A stretch of DNA of 64,000 bases from Candidatus Streptomyces philanthi (GCA_018114805.1 CP073042.1:4650001-4714000); one strand, 5' to 3'. Positions 27,236-36,658 are shown, counted from the first letter of the stretch. The notes: generated from the letters alone by a model not told the origin. Numbers and translations are program-made.

Positions 27236-28312
27236 ATGAACAGTCACCTTCGGCGTGCCGTGGGCACGGCCCTGCTCGGCACACTGGGTGCCACGACGCT
27301 CGCGGCGTGCGGCGAGTCCGACGACGGAGCGGCCTCCAAGACGGTCACCGTCGTCTCGCACGACTCCTTCGTGGTCTCGAAGTCTGTGCTTGACGAGTTC
27401 ACCAAGCAGACCGGCTACAAGGTCAAGATCGCGCGCGGTGCCGACGCCGGAGCGGCGGTGAACCAGGCCATCCTGTCGAAGGAGAACCCACAGGGCGACG
27501 TCTTCTTCGGCATCGACAACACGCTGCTCTCCCGTGCGCTCGACGAGGGCGTCTTCGCCCCGTACCGCGCCAAGGACCTGGACCAGGTGCCGGCGGAGTT
27601 TCAACTGGATGCCGCGAAGCACCGCGTCACGCCCGTGGACACCGGCGATATCTGCGTCAACTACGACCGGAAGTACTTCGCCGACAAGAAGCTCGCGCCG
27701 CCGCAGACCTTCGACGACCTCATCAAGCCGCAGTACAAGAACCTCCTGGTCACCGAGAACGCGGCCACTTCGTCGCCCGGCTTGGGCTTCCTGCTCGGAA
27801 CGGTCGGCGCGTACGGGGACGACGGCTGGCAGGACTACTGGAAGAAGCTGAAGGACAACGGGGTCGAGGTCGTGGACGGCTGGGAGCAGGCGTACAACGA
27901 CCGGTTCTCGGGCTCCGGCGGTGGTTCGGGCAAGGGCGACAAGCCCCTCGTCGTCTCGTACGCCTCCAGCCCGCCCGCCGAGGTGGTCGGCGTCAAGCCG
28001 CAGCCCGAGCAGGGCCCGACAGGTGTGGCCACCGGCACCTGCTTCCGGCAGATCGAGTTCGCCGGGTTGCTCGACGGCGCGAAGAACAGCAAGAGCGGCA
28101 AGGCCCTGCTGGACTTCATGTTGAGCAGGACCTTCCAGGAGGACGTACCCGTCAAGATGTACGTCAACCCGGTGCGGCGGGACGCGAAGCTGCCGGAGAT
28201 CTTCACCAAGTACGGGGAGCGGATCACCAAGCCGGCCACCGTGGCTCCGGAGAAGATCACTGAGAACCGCGAGCAGTGGATCAAGTCGTGGACTTCGCTC
28301 GTCGTGAAGTGA
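27236..28312 (+). CDS. thiB: Thiamine ABC transporter, substrate-binding lipoprotein
   Basis: Extracytoplasmic binding protein for thiamine, TPP or related compounds. 358 residues with a lipoprotein signal peptide: positive N-terminus, hydrophobic stretch and lipobox LAAC with Cys25. The mature part begins TVTVVSHDSFVVSKSVLDEF, typical of ThiB, and has GDVFFGIDNTLLSRAL and VSYASSPPAEV. It directly follows the TPP riboswitch and precedes its permease and ATPase. The thiP start overlaps its stop (GTGA at 28309-28312). Confidence 0.94.
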   Translation: MNSHLRRAVGTALLGTLGATTLAACGESDDGAASKTVTVVSHDSFVVSKSVLDEFTKQTGYKVKIARGADAGAAVNQAILSKENPQGDVFFGIDNTLLSRALDEGVFAPYRAKDLDQVPAEFQLDAAKHRVTPVDTGDICVNYDRKYFADKKLAPPQTFDDLIKPQYKNLLVTENAATSSPGLGFLLGTVGAYGDDGWQDYWKKLKDNGVEVVDGWEQAYNDRFSGSGGGSGKGDKPLVVSYASSPPAEVVGVKPQPEQGPTGVATGTCFRQIEFAGLLDGAKNSKSGKALLDFMLSRTFQEDVPVKMYVNPVRRDAKLPEIFTKYGERITKPATVAPEKITENREQWIKSWTSLVVK

Positions 28313-30159
28313 GCGACCATTCGCGCTCCGGTACGGCGCACGGGGCGGAATCGCCGAGTACCGGGCGCGACGGTGTGAAGGCGCGGGGCACGGAGCACGG
28401 AGCCAGCGCCTCGGTGGTCCAGGGCAGGAAGCGTGTCGTGCGGCACGGGGCACGGGGCACGGAGCGCGGAGGACGGGCGCCGAGAGGCTGGCGTATCGCG
28501 GGACTGCGCCTGGGCCTGATGGCCGTGCCGCTCGGGTTCTTCGGGTTGTTCTTCGGCTACCCGGTCGCCGCGATCACGGCTCGCGGGCTCCACTCCGACG
28601 GAGCCTGGCAGTTCGCCCGCATCGGTGAGGTGCTCGGCGACCCCGACGTGCTGCACGTGCTGTGGTTCACCGTGTGGCAGGCAGCCGCCTCGACGGGGCT
28701 GACCCTGGCCCTCGCGTTGCCCGGGGCCTACGTCTTCGCGCGCCTCGACTTTCCGGGCAAGCAGGTGCTGCGGGCCGTCGTGATGGTGCCCTTCGTGCTG
28801 CCCACCGTGGTTGCGGGATCGGCGTTCCTCGCCCTGTTGGGACGAGGTGGTCTCCTCGACGAACTGTGGGGTGTTCGGCTGGACACCACGGTCTGTGCCA
28901 TCCTGCTGGCTCATGTCTTCTTCAACTACGCTGTGGTGGTCCGCACCGTCGGCGGGCTGTGGGCGCAGCTCGATCCGCGACAGGAGGAGGCGGCACGGGT
29001 CCTGGGAGCCGGTCGGTTCGCCGCCTGGCGCCGGGTGACGCTGCCCGCTCTCGGGCCCGCGGTCGCCGGCGCGGCACTCATGGTTTTCCTCTTCACCTTC
29101 ACGTCCTTTGGCGCAGTCCAGATCCTCGGTGGACCGCGCTACGCGACGTTGGAAGTGGAGATCTACCGACAAACGGCACAGCTTCTGGACCTGCCGACTG
29201 CCGCCGTGCTCACGCTCACCCAGTTCTCCGCGGTCGTCTCGCTGTTGGCCGTACACGCGTGGACGGTGCGGCGACGCGAGAGCGCGCTGCGGCTGGTGGA
29301 CGCCTCGCACACGGCCCACCGGCCACGAGGAGCCGGGCAATGGACACTCCTGGCTGGGGTGCTCACCGTGATTGCGCTGCTGATCCTGCTGCCGCTGGCG
29401 GTGCTGGTGGAGCGGTCGTTCTCGGGCCCCGACGGCTACGGGTTCGCCTTCTACGAGGTGTTGGCCTCGGCGGAGGAGAGCGGCGGCACCTTCATCGTGG
29501 CCCCGTTGGACGCCTTGTGGAACTCGCTCCAGTACGCGGCGGTCGCGACCGTCATCGCCCTCGTTGTCGGCGGGCTGGCCGCCGCCGCGCTGACCGTACG
29601 GGGGCCGCGCGGTGGGGGGCCGACGCGTACGGGGCGGCTGGTACGGGGCCTCGACGCGCTGCTGATGCTGCCTCTCGGCACCTCGGCCGTCACGGTGGGT
29701 TTCGGGTTTCTGACCACCTTGGATGAGCCGCCGCTGGACTTGCGGGCCTCGTGGTTCCTGGTGCCCCTGGCGCAGGCCCTCGTCGGGGTCCCGTTCGTCG
29801 TCCGCACGATGCTGCCGGTGCTCCGTGCGGTGGACGACCGGCTGCGCGAAGCGGCGACCGTCTTGGGGGCGTCGCCGCTCCGTGCCTGGCGGGAGGTCGA
29901 CTTCCCCCTGGTCCGGCGGGCCCTGCTGATCGCGGCGGGTTTCGCGTTCGCCGTGTCGCTCGGCGAGTTCGGGGCGACCGTCTTCATCGCCCGACCCGAC
30001 AACCCCACCCTGCCGGTGGCCGTCGCCCGCTTCCTGGGCCGCGCCGGGGAGCTCAATTACGGGCAGGCCATGGCCCTGAGCACCATCTTGATGGTGGTCT
30101 GCGCGACTGCGCTGTTGGCGCTTGAGCGGCTCCGTACCAACCGTTCGGGAGAGTTCTAG
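28309..30159 (+). CDS. thiP: Thiamine ABC transporter, permease
   Basis: 616 residues with two fused permease halves. Each has an EAA loop (EEAARVLGAGRFAAWRRVTLP and REAATVLGASPLRAWREVDFP), and there are about 12 membrane segments. The chosen GTG at 28309 overlaps the thiB stop; GTG codons at 28276 and 28288 also fit. The first 65 residues are a non-conserved polar tail made partly from heptads at 28383-28402 and 28444-28470 (ARGTEHGAS, HGARGTERGG), ending at the first membrane segment (LMAVPLGFFGLFFGYPVAAI). Stop TAG is immediately followed by the thiQ ATG. Confidence 0.92.
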   Translation: MSDHSRSGTAHGAESPSTGRDGVKARGTEHGASASVVQGRKRVVRHGARGTERGGRAPRGWRIAGLRLGLMAVPLGFFGLFFGYPVAAITARGLHSDGAWQFARIGEVLGDPDVLHVLWFTVWQAAASTGLTLALALPGAYVFARLDFPGKQVLRAVVMVPFVLPTVVAGSAFLALLGRGGLLDELWGVRLDTTVCAILLAHVFFNYAVVVRTVGGLWAQLDPRQEEAARVLGAGRFAAWRRVTLPALGPAVAGAALMVFLFTFTSFGAVQILGGPRYATLEVEIYRQTAQLLDLPTAAVLTLTQFSAVVSLLAVHAWTVRRRESALRLVDASHTAHRPRGAGQWTLLAGVLTVIALLILLPLAVLVERSFSGPDGYGFAFYEVLASAEESGGTFIVAPLDALWNSLQYAAVATVIALVVGGLAAAALTVRGPRGGGPTRTGRLVRGLDALLMLPLGTSAVTVGFGFLTTLDEPPLDLRASWFLVPLAQALVGVPFVVRTMLPVLRAVDDRLREAATVLGASPLRAWREVDFPLVRRALLIAAGFAFAVSLGEFGATVFIARPDNPTLPVAVARFLGRAGELNYGQAMALSTILMVVCATALLALERLRTNRSGEF

Positions 30160-31464
30160 ATGACGTCGCCGAGCAAGGGCCAGGCCGAGAACCGTGGGGG
30201 CGGGCGGCCCGACAGGCCGGCACCGGCCGATGGTGATGGTGCGCCTAACGGCAGGGACCGGCCTGGCGCGGCGCAGCGACTGTCCCGTACGGGGCGGTGG
30301 CGCAGGGACGGGCCACGGAGCGACGGGGCGTCTAGCCACGGGGTGCGGGGCACGGAGCACGGAGCACGGGGCGTCGACGATGGTGCGCACGGTACGTGGG
30401 ATGTGCGGGGAGACGAGGACGATCCCGGTGAGGGCTTGCTGCGGCTGGATGGCGTCACGGTGCGCTTCCGCGACCGCGTCGCGCTGGACGCGGTGAGCCT
30501 CGACGTTGCCGAGCGGCAGACCGTCTGCGTGCTGGGGCCCAGCGGTAGTGGCAAATCGACCCTGTTGCGGGTGGTAGCCGGCCTTCAGGCCGCAGATGCC
30601 GGACAGGTCTGGTTGGCGGGCCGTGACCAGGCTGGAGTGCCTGCGCACCGTAGGGGTGTCGGTCTCATGTTCCAGGACCACCATTTGTTCCCTCAGCGTG
30701 ACGTGGCGGGCAACGTGGCTTTCGGCCTGCGGATGAGGAGAGCCGGGCGCGGTGAGGTTGACCGCGCCGTGGCCGAACTCCTCGACCTGGTGGGCCTTCC
30801 GGGCGCGCAGCGACGGGCGATCGCCGCGCTGTCCGGGGGAGAACAGCAGCGCGTGGCGCTGGCGCGTGCGCTCGCCCCCCGGCCGAAGCTGTTGATGCTG
30901 GACGAGCCACTGGGCCAGCTCGATCGGAGCCTGCGCGAACGGCTCGTGGTCGAGCTGCGCCAAATGTTCCTCCAACTAGGCATGACGGTGCTGGCGGTCA
31001 CCCATGACCAGGGCGAGGCGTTCGCCCTCGCCGACCGGGTTGTGGTCATGCGGGACGGGCGGATTGCTCAGGTAGGCACGCCGCTGGAGGTTTGGCAGCG
31101 CCCCGCTTCTGAGTTCGTGGCGCGCTTCCTCGGCTTCGACAACGTGGTCGCCGCCACCGTGCAGGGCACGTCCGCCGTCACGCCCTGGGGCAGGGTGCTC
31201 GTACCCGTTGGCACCTCGACCGGCCGGTGCCAACTGTTGGTCCGCCCCACGGGCGTGCGACTGACAAGCGCGGACGACGGCCTCCCCTGCTTGGTGCGAG
31301 CGCGCACGTTCCGAGGCGGCCTGGGCGTCTCCCTGCTCCTACAGCCCGAGCAGGGGCCGACGCTGGAGGCAGCGTGCTCCCTGCGGGAGGCTCCAGCGGA
31401 AGGGGACCAGGTGCGCGTCGCGTTCTCGACCGAGGACGTGGTGGTCCTCGGTGGTACGGAGTAG
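30160..31464 (+). CDS. thiQ: Thiamine ABC transporter, ATP-binding protein
   Basis: 434 residues. The ATPase domain starts near 92: Walker A GPSGSGKST at 126-134, Q-loop FQDHHLFPQ, signature LSGGEQQRVALARAL, Walker B LLMLDEPLGQLD, and H-loop VTHDQGEA. A C-terminal TOBE-like domain follows (LLVRPTGVRL). The N-terminal 90 residues are not family-like and contain heptad-encoded sequence (GVRGTEHGARG at 61-71, DNA 30345-30372). The ATG abuts the thiP stop (TAGATG). No later start with a ribosome site is evident, so the extension is probably translated. Confidence 0.92.
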   Translation: MTSPSKGQAENRGGGRPDRPAPADGDGAPNGRDRPGAAQRLSRTGRWRRDGPRSDGASSHGVRGTEHGARGVDDGAHGTWDVRGDEDDPGEGLLRLDGVTVRFRDRVALDAVSLDVAERQTVCVLGPSGSGKSTLLRVVAGLQAADAGQVWLAGRDQAGVPAHRRGVGLMFQDHHLFPQRDVAGNVAFGLRMRRAGRGEVDRAVAELLDLVGLPGAQRRAIAALSGGEQQRVALARALAPRPKLLMLDEPLGQLDRSLRERLVVELRQMFLQLGMTVLAVTHDQGEAFALADRVVVMRDGRIAQVGTPLEVWQRPASEFVARFLGFDNVVAATVQGTSAVTPWGRVLVPVGTSTGRCQLLVRPTGVRLTSADDGLPCLVRARTFRGGLGVSLLLQPEQGPTLEAACSLREAPAEGDQVRVAFSTEDVVVLGGTE

Positions 31465-31519
31465 AGCGCGGGGCGCTTCCGGGCTGGCTTCTGCCATCGA
31501 GGCGGCGCCACTCTCTGGC

Positions 31520-31556
31520 GCGGAGCACGGAGCGGCTAGCCGCACCTGTGCTCCGT
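31520..31556. terminator. Nested palindrome between thiQ and the aminotransferase
   Basis: GGAGCAC at 31522-31528 pairs with GTGCTCC at 31548-31554, enclosing a perfect 12-bp palindrome GCGGCTAGCCGC at 31532-31543. It lies between two convergent genes and could act as a two-way terminator. The outer arms are opposed copies of the GGAGCAC heptad. Confidence 0.55.
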
Positions 31557-31630
31557 CGGCCCGGCCCAACCCCGCCCGGCCACGTCCACCGCTCGTGCCC
31601 CGTACCGGCCGTACGTCGTACTCCGCAGGG

Positions 31631-33019
31631 TCAGATCTTCTGCCACGCCTCCGTCAGTACGCTCCGTACGATCTGCTCGATCTCGTCGAACGTGGCCTGG
31701 TCGGCGATGAGGGGCGGCGAGAGCTGGATGACGGGGTCGCCCCGGTCGTCGGCGCGGCAGTAGAGGCCTTTCTCGTACAGTTTTTTGGAGACGAAGCCGT
31801 ACAGGAGTCGCTCGCACTCCTCGTCGGTGAACGACTCCTTGGTCGCCTTGTCCTTGACGAGTTCGATGCCGTAGAAAAAGCCGTTTCCGCGTACGTCGCC
31901 GATGATCGGGAGGCCGTTGAGGCGGGAGAGGGTGGTGTGGAAGGCGCTCTCGTTGTCGAGTACGTGCTGGTTGAGGCCCTCGCGCTCGAAGATGTCGAGG
32001 TTGGCGAGAGCGACGGCGGCCGAGACGGGGTGGCCGCCGAAGGTGTAGCCGTGCAGGAATGTGTTGTCGGCCTTGTAGAAGGGTTCGGCGATCCGGTCGG
32101 AGACGATCGCGGCGCCGATGGGCGAGTACCCGGAGGTCATGCCCTTGGCGCAGGTGATGATGTCTGGCACGTAGCCGAACTTGTCGCACCCGAACATCGT
32201 GCCGAGGCGGCCGAAGGCGCAGATGACCTCGTCGGAGACGAGCAGTACGCCGTACTGGTCGCAGATCTCCCGAACCCGCTGGAAGTAGCCGGGCGGCGGT
32301 GGGAAGCAGCCGCCGGCGTTCTGCACGGGCTCCAGGAAGACGGCGGCGACCGTTTCCGGGCCCTCGAAGAGGATCTCCTGCTCGATCTGGTCGGCGGCCC
32401 AGCGACCGAACGCCTCCGGGTCGTCCCCGTGCAGCGGTGCCCGGTAGATGTTGGTGTTGGGCACCTTGTGCGCGCCGGGCACCAGGGGCTCGTACGGTGC
32501 CTTGAGGGCGGGCAGTCCCGTGATGGACAGGGCGCCCTGGGGTGTGCCGTGGTAGGCGACGGCGCGGGAGATGACCTTGTACTTGGTGTGGTTACCGGTC
32601 AGCTTGTGATACTGCTTCGCCAGCTTCCACGCCGTCTCGACCGCCTCGCCGCCGCCGGTGGTGAAGAAGACCTTGTTGAGGTCGCCGGGGGCGTGGTGCG
32701 CGAGCCGCTCGGCGAGTTCGATCGCCTTCGGGTGGGCGTAGCTCCACACCGGGAAGAACGCGAGCTCCTGCGCCTGCTTGCGCGCGGCCTCGGCGAGTTC
32801 CGCCCTGCCGTGCCCCGCCTGCACCACGAAGAGTCCGGCCAGGCCGTCGAGGTAACGCTTGCCCTGGTCGTCGTAGATGTAGGCGCCTTCGCCGCGCACG
32901 ATGGTGGGCACGGGGGTGTTCTCGTACGACGCCATGCGGGTGAAGTGCATCCACAAGTGGTCGTAAGCGGTCTTGGAATGGCGTACGTTGGCGGTTTCTG
33001 TGCCGGCGTCGGCGCTCAT
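31631..33019 (-). CDS. Class III (PLP) aminotransferase, probably for diamines
   Basis: 462 residues, fold-type I omega-aminotransferase. FTTGGGEAVETAWKLAKQYH, LLVSDEVICAFGRLG and the PLP-lysine in ITCAKGMTSGY are visible. It resembles putrescine/polyamine:pyruvate aminotransferases of Streptomyces. Its start is 2 nt after the stop of the upstream Lrp/AsnC gene on the same strand, and an aldehyde dehydrogenase of the aminobutyraldehyde type is divergent. Together these suggest putrescine to aminobutyraldehyde to GABA. The substrate is inferred from context. Confidence 0.9.
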   Translation of the reverse strand: MSADAGTETANVRHSKTAYDHLWMHFTRMASYENTPVPTIVRGEGAYIYDDQGKRYLDGLAGLFVVQAGHGRAELAEAARKQAQELAFFPVWSYAHPKAIELAERLAHHAPGDLNKVFFTTGGGEAVETAWKLAKQYHKLTGNHTKYKVISRAVAYHGTPQGALSITGLPALKAPYEPLVPGAHKVPNTNIYRAPLHGDDPEAFGRWAADQIEQEILFEGPETVAAVFLEPVQNAGGCFPPPPGYFQRVREICDQYGVLLVSDEVICAFGRLGTMFGCDKFGYVPDIITCAKGMTSGYSPIGAAIVSDRIAEPFYKADNTFLHGYTFGGHPVSAAVALANLDIFEREGLNQHVLDNESAFHTTLSRLNGLPIIGDVRGNGFFYGIELVKDKATKESFTDEECERLLYGFVSKKLYEKGLYCRADDRGDPVIQLSPPLIADQATFDEIEQIVRSVLTEAWQKI

Positions 33020-33021
33020 GG

Positions 33022-33495
33022 CTATTTCGTTCCCCAGGTGTAGGTCTGCTTCCGGAGCTTGAGGTAGACGAAGCTCTCGGTGGAGCGCACGCCGGGCAGC
33101 GTGCGAATCCGCTTGTTGATCATTTCCAGGAGGTGGTCGTCGTCCTCGCAGACGATCTCGATGAGGAGATCGAACGAACCGGCGGTGACGACGACGTACT
33201 CCACCTCGTCCATGGTCGTCAGGGCGTCGGCCACCGGATCGACGTCGCCCTCGACGTTGATGCCGACCATTGCCTGGCGTCGGAAGCCGACGGTCAGCGG
33301 GTCGGTGACGGCGACGATCTGCATGACGTTCTGGTCGAGCAGCTTCTGGACGCGCTGTCGGACGGCCGCCTCGGACAGGCTCACGGCCTTGCCGATCGCG
33401 GCGTACGGACGGCGCCCGTCTTCCTGGAGTTGCTCGATGATCGCCAAGGAGACGGCGTCGATCGAGGGCGAACTGCGCTTGTCAGGTGTGGCCAC
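33022..33495 (-). CDS. Lrp/AsnC-family transcriptional regulator
   Basis: 157 residues from a GTG at 33495 with GAGGGG just upstream; the frame is open earlier but reads into the divergent promoter region. The N-terminal helix-turn-helix SIDAVSLAIIEQLQEDGRRPYAAIGKAVSLSEAAVRQRV and the C-terminal RAM domain (YVVVTAGSFDLLIEIVC) are complete. Divergent from the aldehyde dehydrogenase at 33675, it probably controls both directions, with an amino acid or amine as effector. Confidence 0.9.
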   Translation of the reverse strand: MATPDKRSSPSIDAVSLAIIEQLQEDGRRPYAAIGKAVSLSEAAVRQRVQKLLDQNVMQIVAVTDPLTVGFRRQAMVGINVEGDVDPVADALTTMDEVEYVVVTAGSFDLLIEIVCEDDDHLLEMINKRIRTLPGVRSTESFVYLKLRKQTYTWGTK

Positions 33496-33674
33496 GCCCC
33501 TCACTGTGCACGAGGAATCGACCGTGTCACAACCCAAGTTTGCCGGAATCCGTTGTTTGGTTCCGTGTATTGTGCTGATTCCGCAGCTTTCGGCGAGTGG
33601 GTATGTCGAAAGCGTCACCCGAGAGGCTAGGGTGAGTGTCTCACCTATCGGACACCAGGCAGGGAGGGGTGGCT
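33496..33674. promoter_or_regulatory. Divergent promoter region of the amine-degradation genes
   Basis: 179 bp between the asnC-type gene and the dehydrogenase. The centre (33535-33620) is clearly less G/C-rich, with TTTGCCGGAATCCGTTGTTTGG and GTGTATTGTGCTGATTCCGC, as expected for a shared operator/promoter. AT-rich imperfect palindromes around 33545-33590 are candidate regulator sites. Confidence 0.5.
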
Positions 33675-35129
33675 GTGACCACCGAGCTGCGCCGTTTGCG
33701 CAACTACATCGACGGGGAGTTCCGGGACGCCGCGGACGGGCGGACCACCGAAGTGGTCAATCCGGTCACCGGGGAGGCGTACGCCACCGCTCCGCTGTCT
33801 GGCGCGGCGGACGTGGACGCCGCGATGGCGGCTGCCGAGGCCGCTTTCCCGGCGTGGCGGGACGTGGTGCCGGCCGAGCGGCAGAAGCTCCTCCTCAAGA
33901 TCGCCGACGCGCTCGAGGAGCGCGCGGAGGAACTCATCGCGGCCGAGTCGGAGAACACCGGCAAGCCCCTCGGTCTCACGCGGACCGAGGAGATCCCGCC
34001 GATGGTCGACCAGATCCGCTTCTTCGCGGGGGCGGCCCGCATGCTGGAGGGGCGCTCGGCGGGCGAGTACATGGAAGGGCTGACGTCCTTCATCCGACGC
34101 GAACCGATCGGTGTCTGTGCGCAGGTCGCGCCGTGGAACTACCCGATGATGATGGGTGTCTGGAAGTTCGCGCCCGCCCTCGCGGCGGGCAACACGGTCG
34201 TTCTGAAGCCGTCGGACACCACCCCGGCGTCGACCGTTCTGATGGCCGAGATCATCGGTGGCGTGCTGGCGGATCTCGGCCACCCCAAGGGCGTCTTCAA
34301 CGTCGTCTGCGGCGACCGCGACACGGGCCGCCGCGTGGTCGAGCACCCGGTCCCCGCCATGGTCTCCATCACCGGTTCCGTGCGCGCCGGCATGCAGGTC
34401 GCCGAGAGCGCGTCCAAGGACATCAAGCGGGTCCACCTGGAGCTGGGCGGCAAGGCCCCCGTCGTCGTCTTCGAGGACACGGACATGGTCAAGGCCGTCG
34501 AGGACATCTCGACGGCGGGCTTCTTCAACGCGGGCCAGGATTGTACGGCCGCGACCCGCGTGCTGGTGCACGAGTCCATCCACGACGAGTTCGTCGCGGC
34601 TCTTGCCAAGGCTGCCGCTGAGATCAAGACAGGCGCGCCGGACGACGAGGACGTGCTCTACGGCCCGCTGAACAACGCCAACCAGCTCGCCCAGGTCTCC
34701 GGCTTCATCGACCGGCTCCCGGCCCACGCGAAGGTAGAGACAGGTGGCCAGCGAGTCGGCGACAAGGGGTACTTCTACGCCCCCACCGTCGTTTCTGGCC
34801 TGAAGCAGGACGACGAGATCATCCAGAACGAGGTCTTCGGCCCCGTCATCACCGTCCAGTCCTTCACCGACGAGGAACAGGCCATCAGCTACGCCAACGG
34901 CGTCGAGTACGCCCTGGCGTCGTCCGTCTGGACGAAGGACCACGCGCGCGCCATGCGCCTGTCCAAGGCGCTGGAGTTCGGCTGCGTGTGGATCAACACG
35001 CACATCCCGCTCGTGGCGGAAATGCCCCACGGCGGCTTCAAGAAGTCGGGTTACGGCAAGGACCTTTCCGCGTACGGCTTCGACGACTACACGCGCGTGA
35101 AGCACGTCATGACGTCGCTGGACGGCTGA
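33675..35129 (+). CDS. Aldehyde dehydrogenase, probably gamma-aminobutyraldehyde
   Basis: 484 residues. Oxidises an aldehyde with NAD(P)+. The active-site Cys is in FNAGQDCTAATR and the Glu in HLELGGKAP; QVAPWNYPMMMGVWKFAPALAAGN marks the family of aminobutyraldehyde/betaine-aldehyde type enzymes. The GTG at 33675 follows AGGGAGGGG at 33661-33669. It is divergent from the regulator and aminotransferase, so the set most likely turns putrescine into GABA, which gabT further on could consume. Confidence 0.92.
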   Translation: MTTELRRLRNYIDGEFRDAADGRTTEVVNPVTGEAYATAPLSGAADVDAAMAAAEAAFPAWRDVVPAERQKLLLKIADALEERAEELIAAESENTGKPLGLTRTEEIPPMVDQIRFFAGAARMLEGRSAGEYMEGLTSFIRREPIGVCAQVAPWNYPMMMGVWKFAPALAAGNTVVLKPSDTTPASTVLMAEIIGGVLADLGHPKGVFNVVCGDRDTGRRVVEHPVPAMVSITGSVRAGMQVAESASKDIKRVHLELGGKAPVVVFEDTDMVKAVEDISTAGFFNAGQDCTAATRVLVHESIHDEFVAALAKAAAEIKTGAPDDEDVLYGPLNNANQLAQVSGFIDRLPAHAKVETGGQRVGDKGYFYAPTVVSGLKQDDEIIQNEVFGPVITVQSFTDEEQAISYANGVEYALASSVWTKDHARAMRLSKALEFGCVWINTHIPLVAEMPHGGFKKSGYGKDLSAYGFDDYTRVKHVMTSLDG

Positions 35130-35920
35130 GCAACGGCGCGCTGGGCGCCCCGCCGGGCGCGGCTCCTCGCTCGGTGGTCTGAGGAGGACACGGGGCGAAG
35201 CCGTGTGCCCCGCCGGTGACCGGCGGGCTGGCTGTCGCTATGTGCGCGTCCTGGTGACGGCTGGCTGACCGGGGGCCGGGTGCTGGTGGGTGTGTTGCTG
35301 GTGGGCGTGGACGGTAACGCGGTGCGAGGGCGCGAACACGGTGCCGTGTGAGTGGCGGTGGCGGTGGTGCGGCTCGGGTGCAGCGCTGCGGTGTGTGCCG
35401 GCGGCGGGCCGGTCTCGTACGGGGTGCCGTACGGCGGCCGGCCCGTCGTGCTGTGTGAGGTGCGGTAGGCAGGTTGTGCGGGGGCGTTGCGGGAGGGGCG
35501 GGGCGCCGTGTTCGTGTGTGGGGGCTTCGGTGCGTGCTGGGCTGGCGGTAGGGGAGCGAGGCGACAGCGCTGGAGGGCGAGCAGCGGGGTCGACTGCTTG
35601 GTCACCTGGGGACCGGGGCGCCTGACGAGGCCGGGGCTCCGTGTACGGAGCACGGCGCGGTGATCCTGCCTGGGGGGTGCACGGGGCACGGGGCGGCTGA
35701 CCCCTGCGACGGTGCGCGGGGCCGGCCCTGCGGTGACGCGAGGCTCGCTTACGTAGCCTCAGGGGCCGGATTGCGGTGAGGTACGGGCTGCAGCGCCATA
35801 GGCAGTGGCCTTGGGCCGCGGGTGGGTTCCTCCGTATCGACGGCGCCGGCCTGCCGCCAGCCAGTGGCGCGTGCGAGGTCGTACGTGACTCCTGTCCGCC
35901 GGCGCCATCGACAAGGTGCC
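35130..35920. other. 790-bp gene-free region with a composite heptad element
   Basis: Long region without a credible gene between the convergent dehydrogenase and glycerophosphodiesterase genes. 35255-35620 is unusually rich in GTG/GCG runs with frames open by composition only. A composite element lies at 35648-35697. A GTGACCGGCGGGCTGG-type stretch just after the dehydrogenase (35180-35235) could form hairpins (GCCCCGC / GCGGGC). Confidence 0.55.
35648..35697 (+). repeat. Composite heptad element
   Basis: GGAGCAC, then GGCGCGGTGATCCTGCCTGG, then G-run and GGGGCAC GGGGCGG. Same order as the copies at 39983, 52095 and 58541. Confidence 0.8.
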
Positions 35921-36658
35921 TCACCGGCCGCCAGCCGCTCCCTGCTCGATCAAGGCGCGCAGTGTGCTGATGCGGTTGGTGGTGATGCCGTCCACGCCTG
36001 CGCGGAGCAAGCGCCGCATCGTGCGCTTGGTGTCCGCTGTCCAGGCGGACACCAAGATGCCGTCGGCGTGCGCTCGCTCTACCAAGGCAGGGGACACGAT
36101 GCCGAACCGGTAGTTCAGCCACAGCGGGCGTAGCTCCGCCACCAGGTCGGGGCGTGGCGGGGCGAGCGTCGTCCAGGTGAAGGCGATCTCCGCGTCGGGT
36201 TCCGCGCGTCGCACGGCGCGCAGCGCGGCCAAGTTGCCGCAGTAGTACACGTGCTCCAGTGCGCCGGCCTCGCGCACCGTGGCAAGTGTCGCTGGCACGG
36301 CTGAGGCAGCTGGCAGGTCGATCATGGCGCGCACCGTGTGCGTCTCCTTGGCCAACTCGCCGAGGGCGTCCCGCAGAGTCGGCACCCCGTCTCCCGTGAT
36401 GGCCCCCACCTCGTCCGCCGTGAGGCTCGCGAGGGGGCAGTCGTCTCCCCACAGCCGCTTGAGGGACGCATCGTGCAGCAGCACGGGCACGTTGTCGCGC
36501 GTGATCCGTACATCGATCTCCACGGCGTTGGCGCCCGCGCGCATCGCGGAGCGGATCGAGGCCAGAGTGTTCTCGCGCTGCTCGTACGGATCGCCGCGAT
36601 GGGCTATGGCGGTGAAGTTGCTGACGCGTGGTGCGGTTCTGGTGAACATGCGCTCCAT
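35921..36658 (-). CDS. Glycerophosphodiester phosphodiesterase
   Basis: 245 residues, cytosolic form without a signal peptide. Hydrolyses glycerophosphodiesters to glycerol-3-phosphate and an alcohol. The TIM-barrel GDPD signature is present: AIAHRGDPYEQRENTLASI, then AVEIDVRITRDNVPVLLHDASLKR with the metal-binding Glu/Asp. The ATG at 36658 has GGAGG 13 nt upstream on the minus strand; a second ATG at 36649 would also do. Confidence 0.9.
   Translation of the reverse strand: MERMFTRTAPRVSNFTAIAHRGDPYEQRENTLASIRSAMRAGANAVEIDVRITRDNVPVLLHDASLKRLWGDDCPLASLTADEVGAITGDGVPTLRDALGELAKETHTVRAMIDLPAASAVPATLATVREAGALEHVYYCGNLAALRAVRRAEPDAEIAFTWTTLAPPRPDLVAELRPLWLNYRFGIVSPALVERAHADGILVSAWTADTKRTMRRLLRAGVDGITTNRISTLRALIEQGAAGGR

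Noticed and set aside
35255..35620. A Cys/Trp-rich small protein in the gap after the aldehyde dehydrogenase
   Set aside because: The frame arises from GTG/TGC-rich low-complexity DNA; other frames on both strands are equally open, and there is no ribosome site or family pattern.
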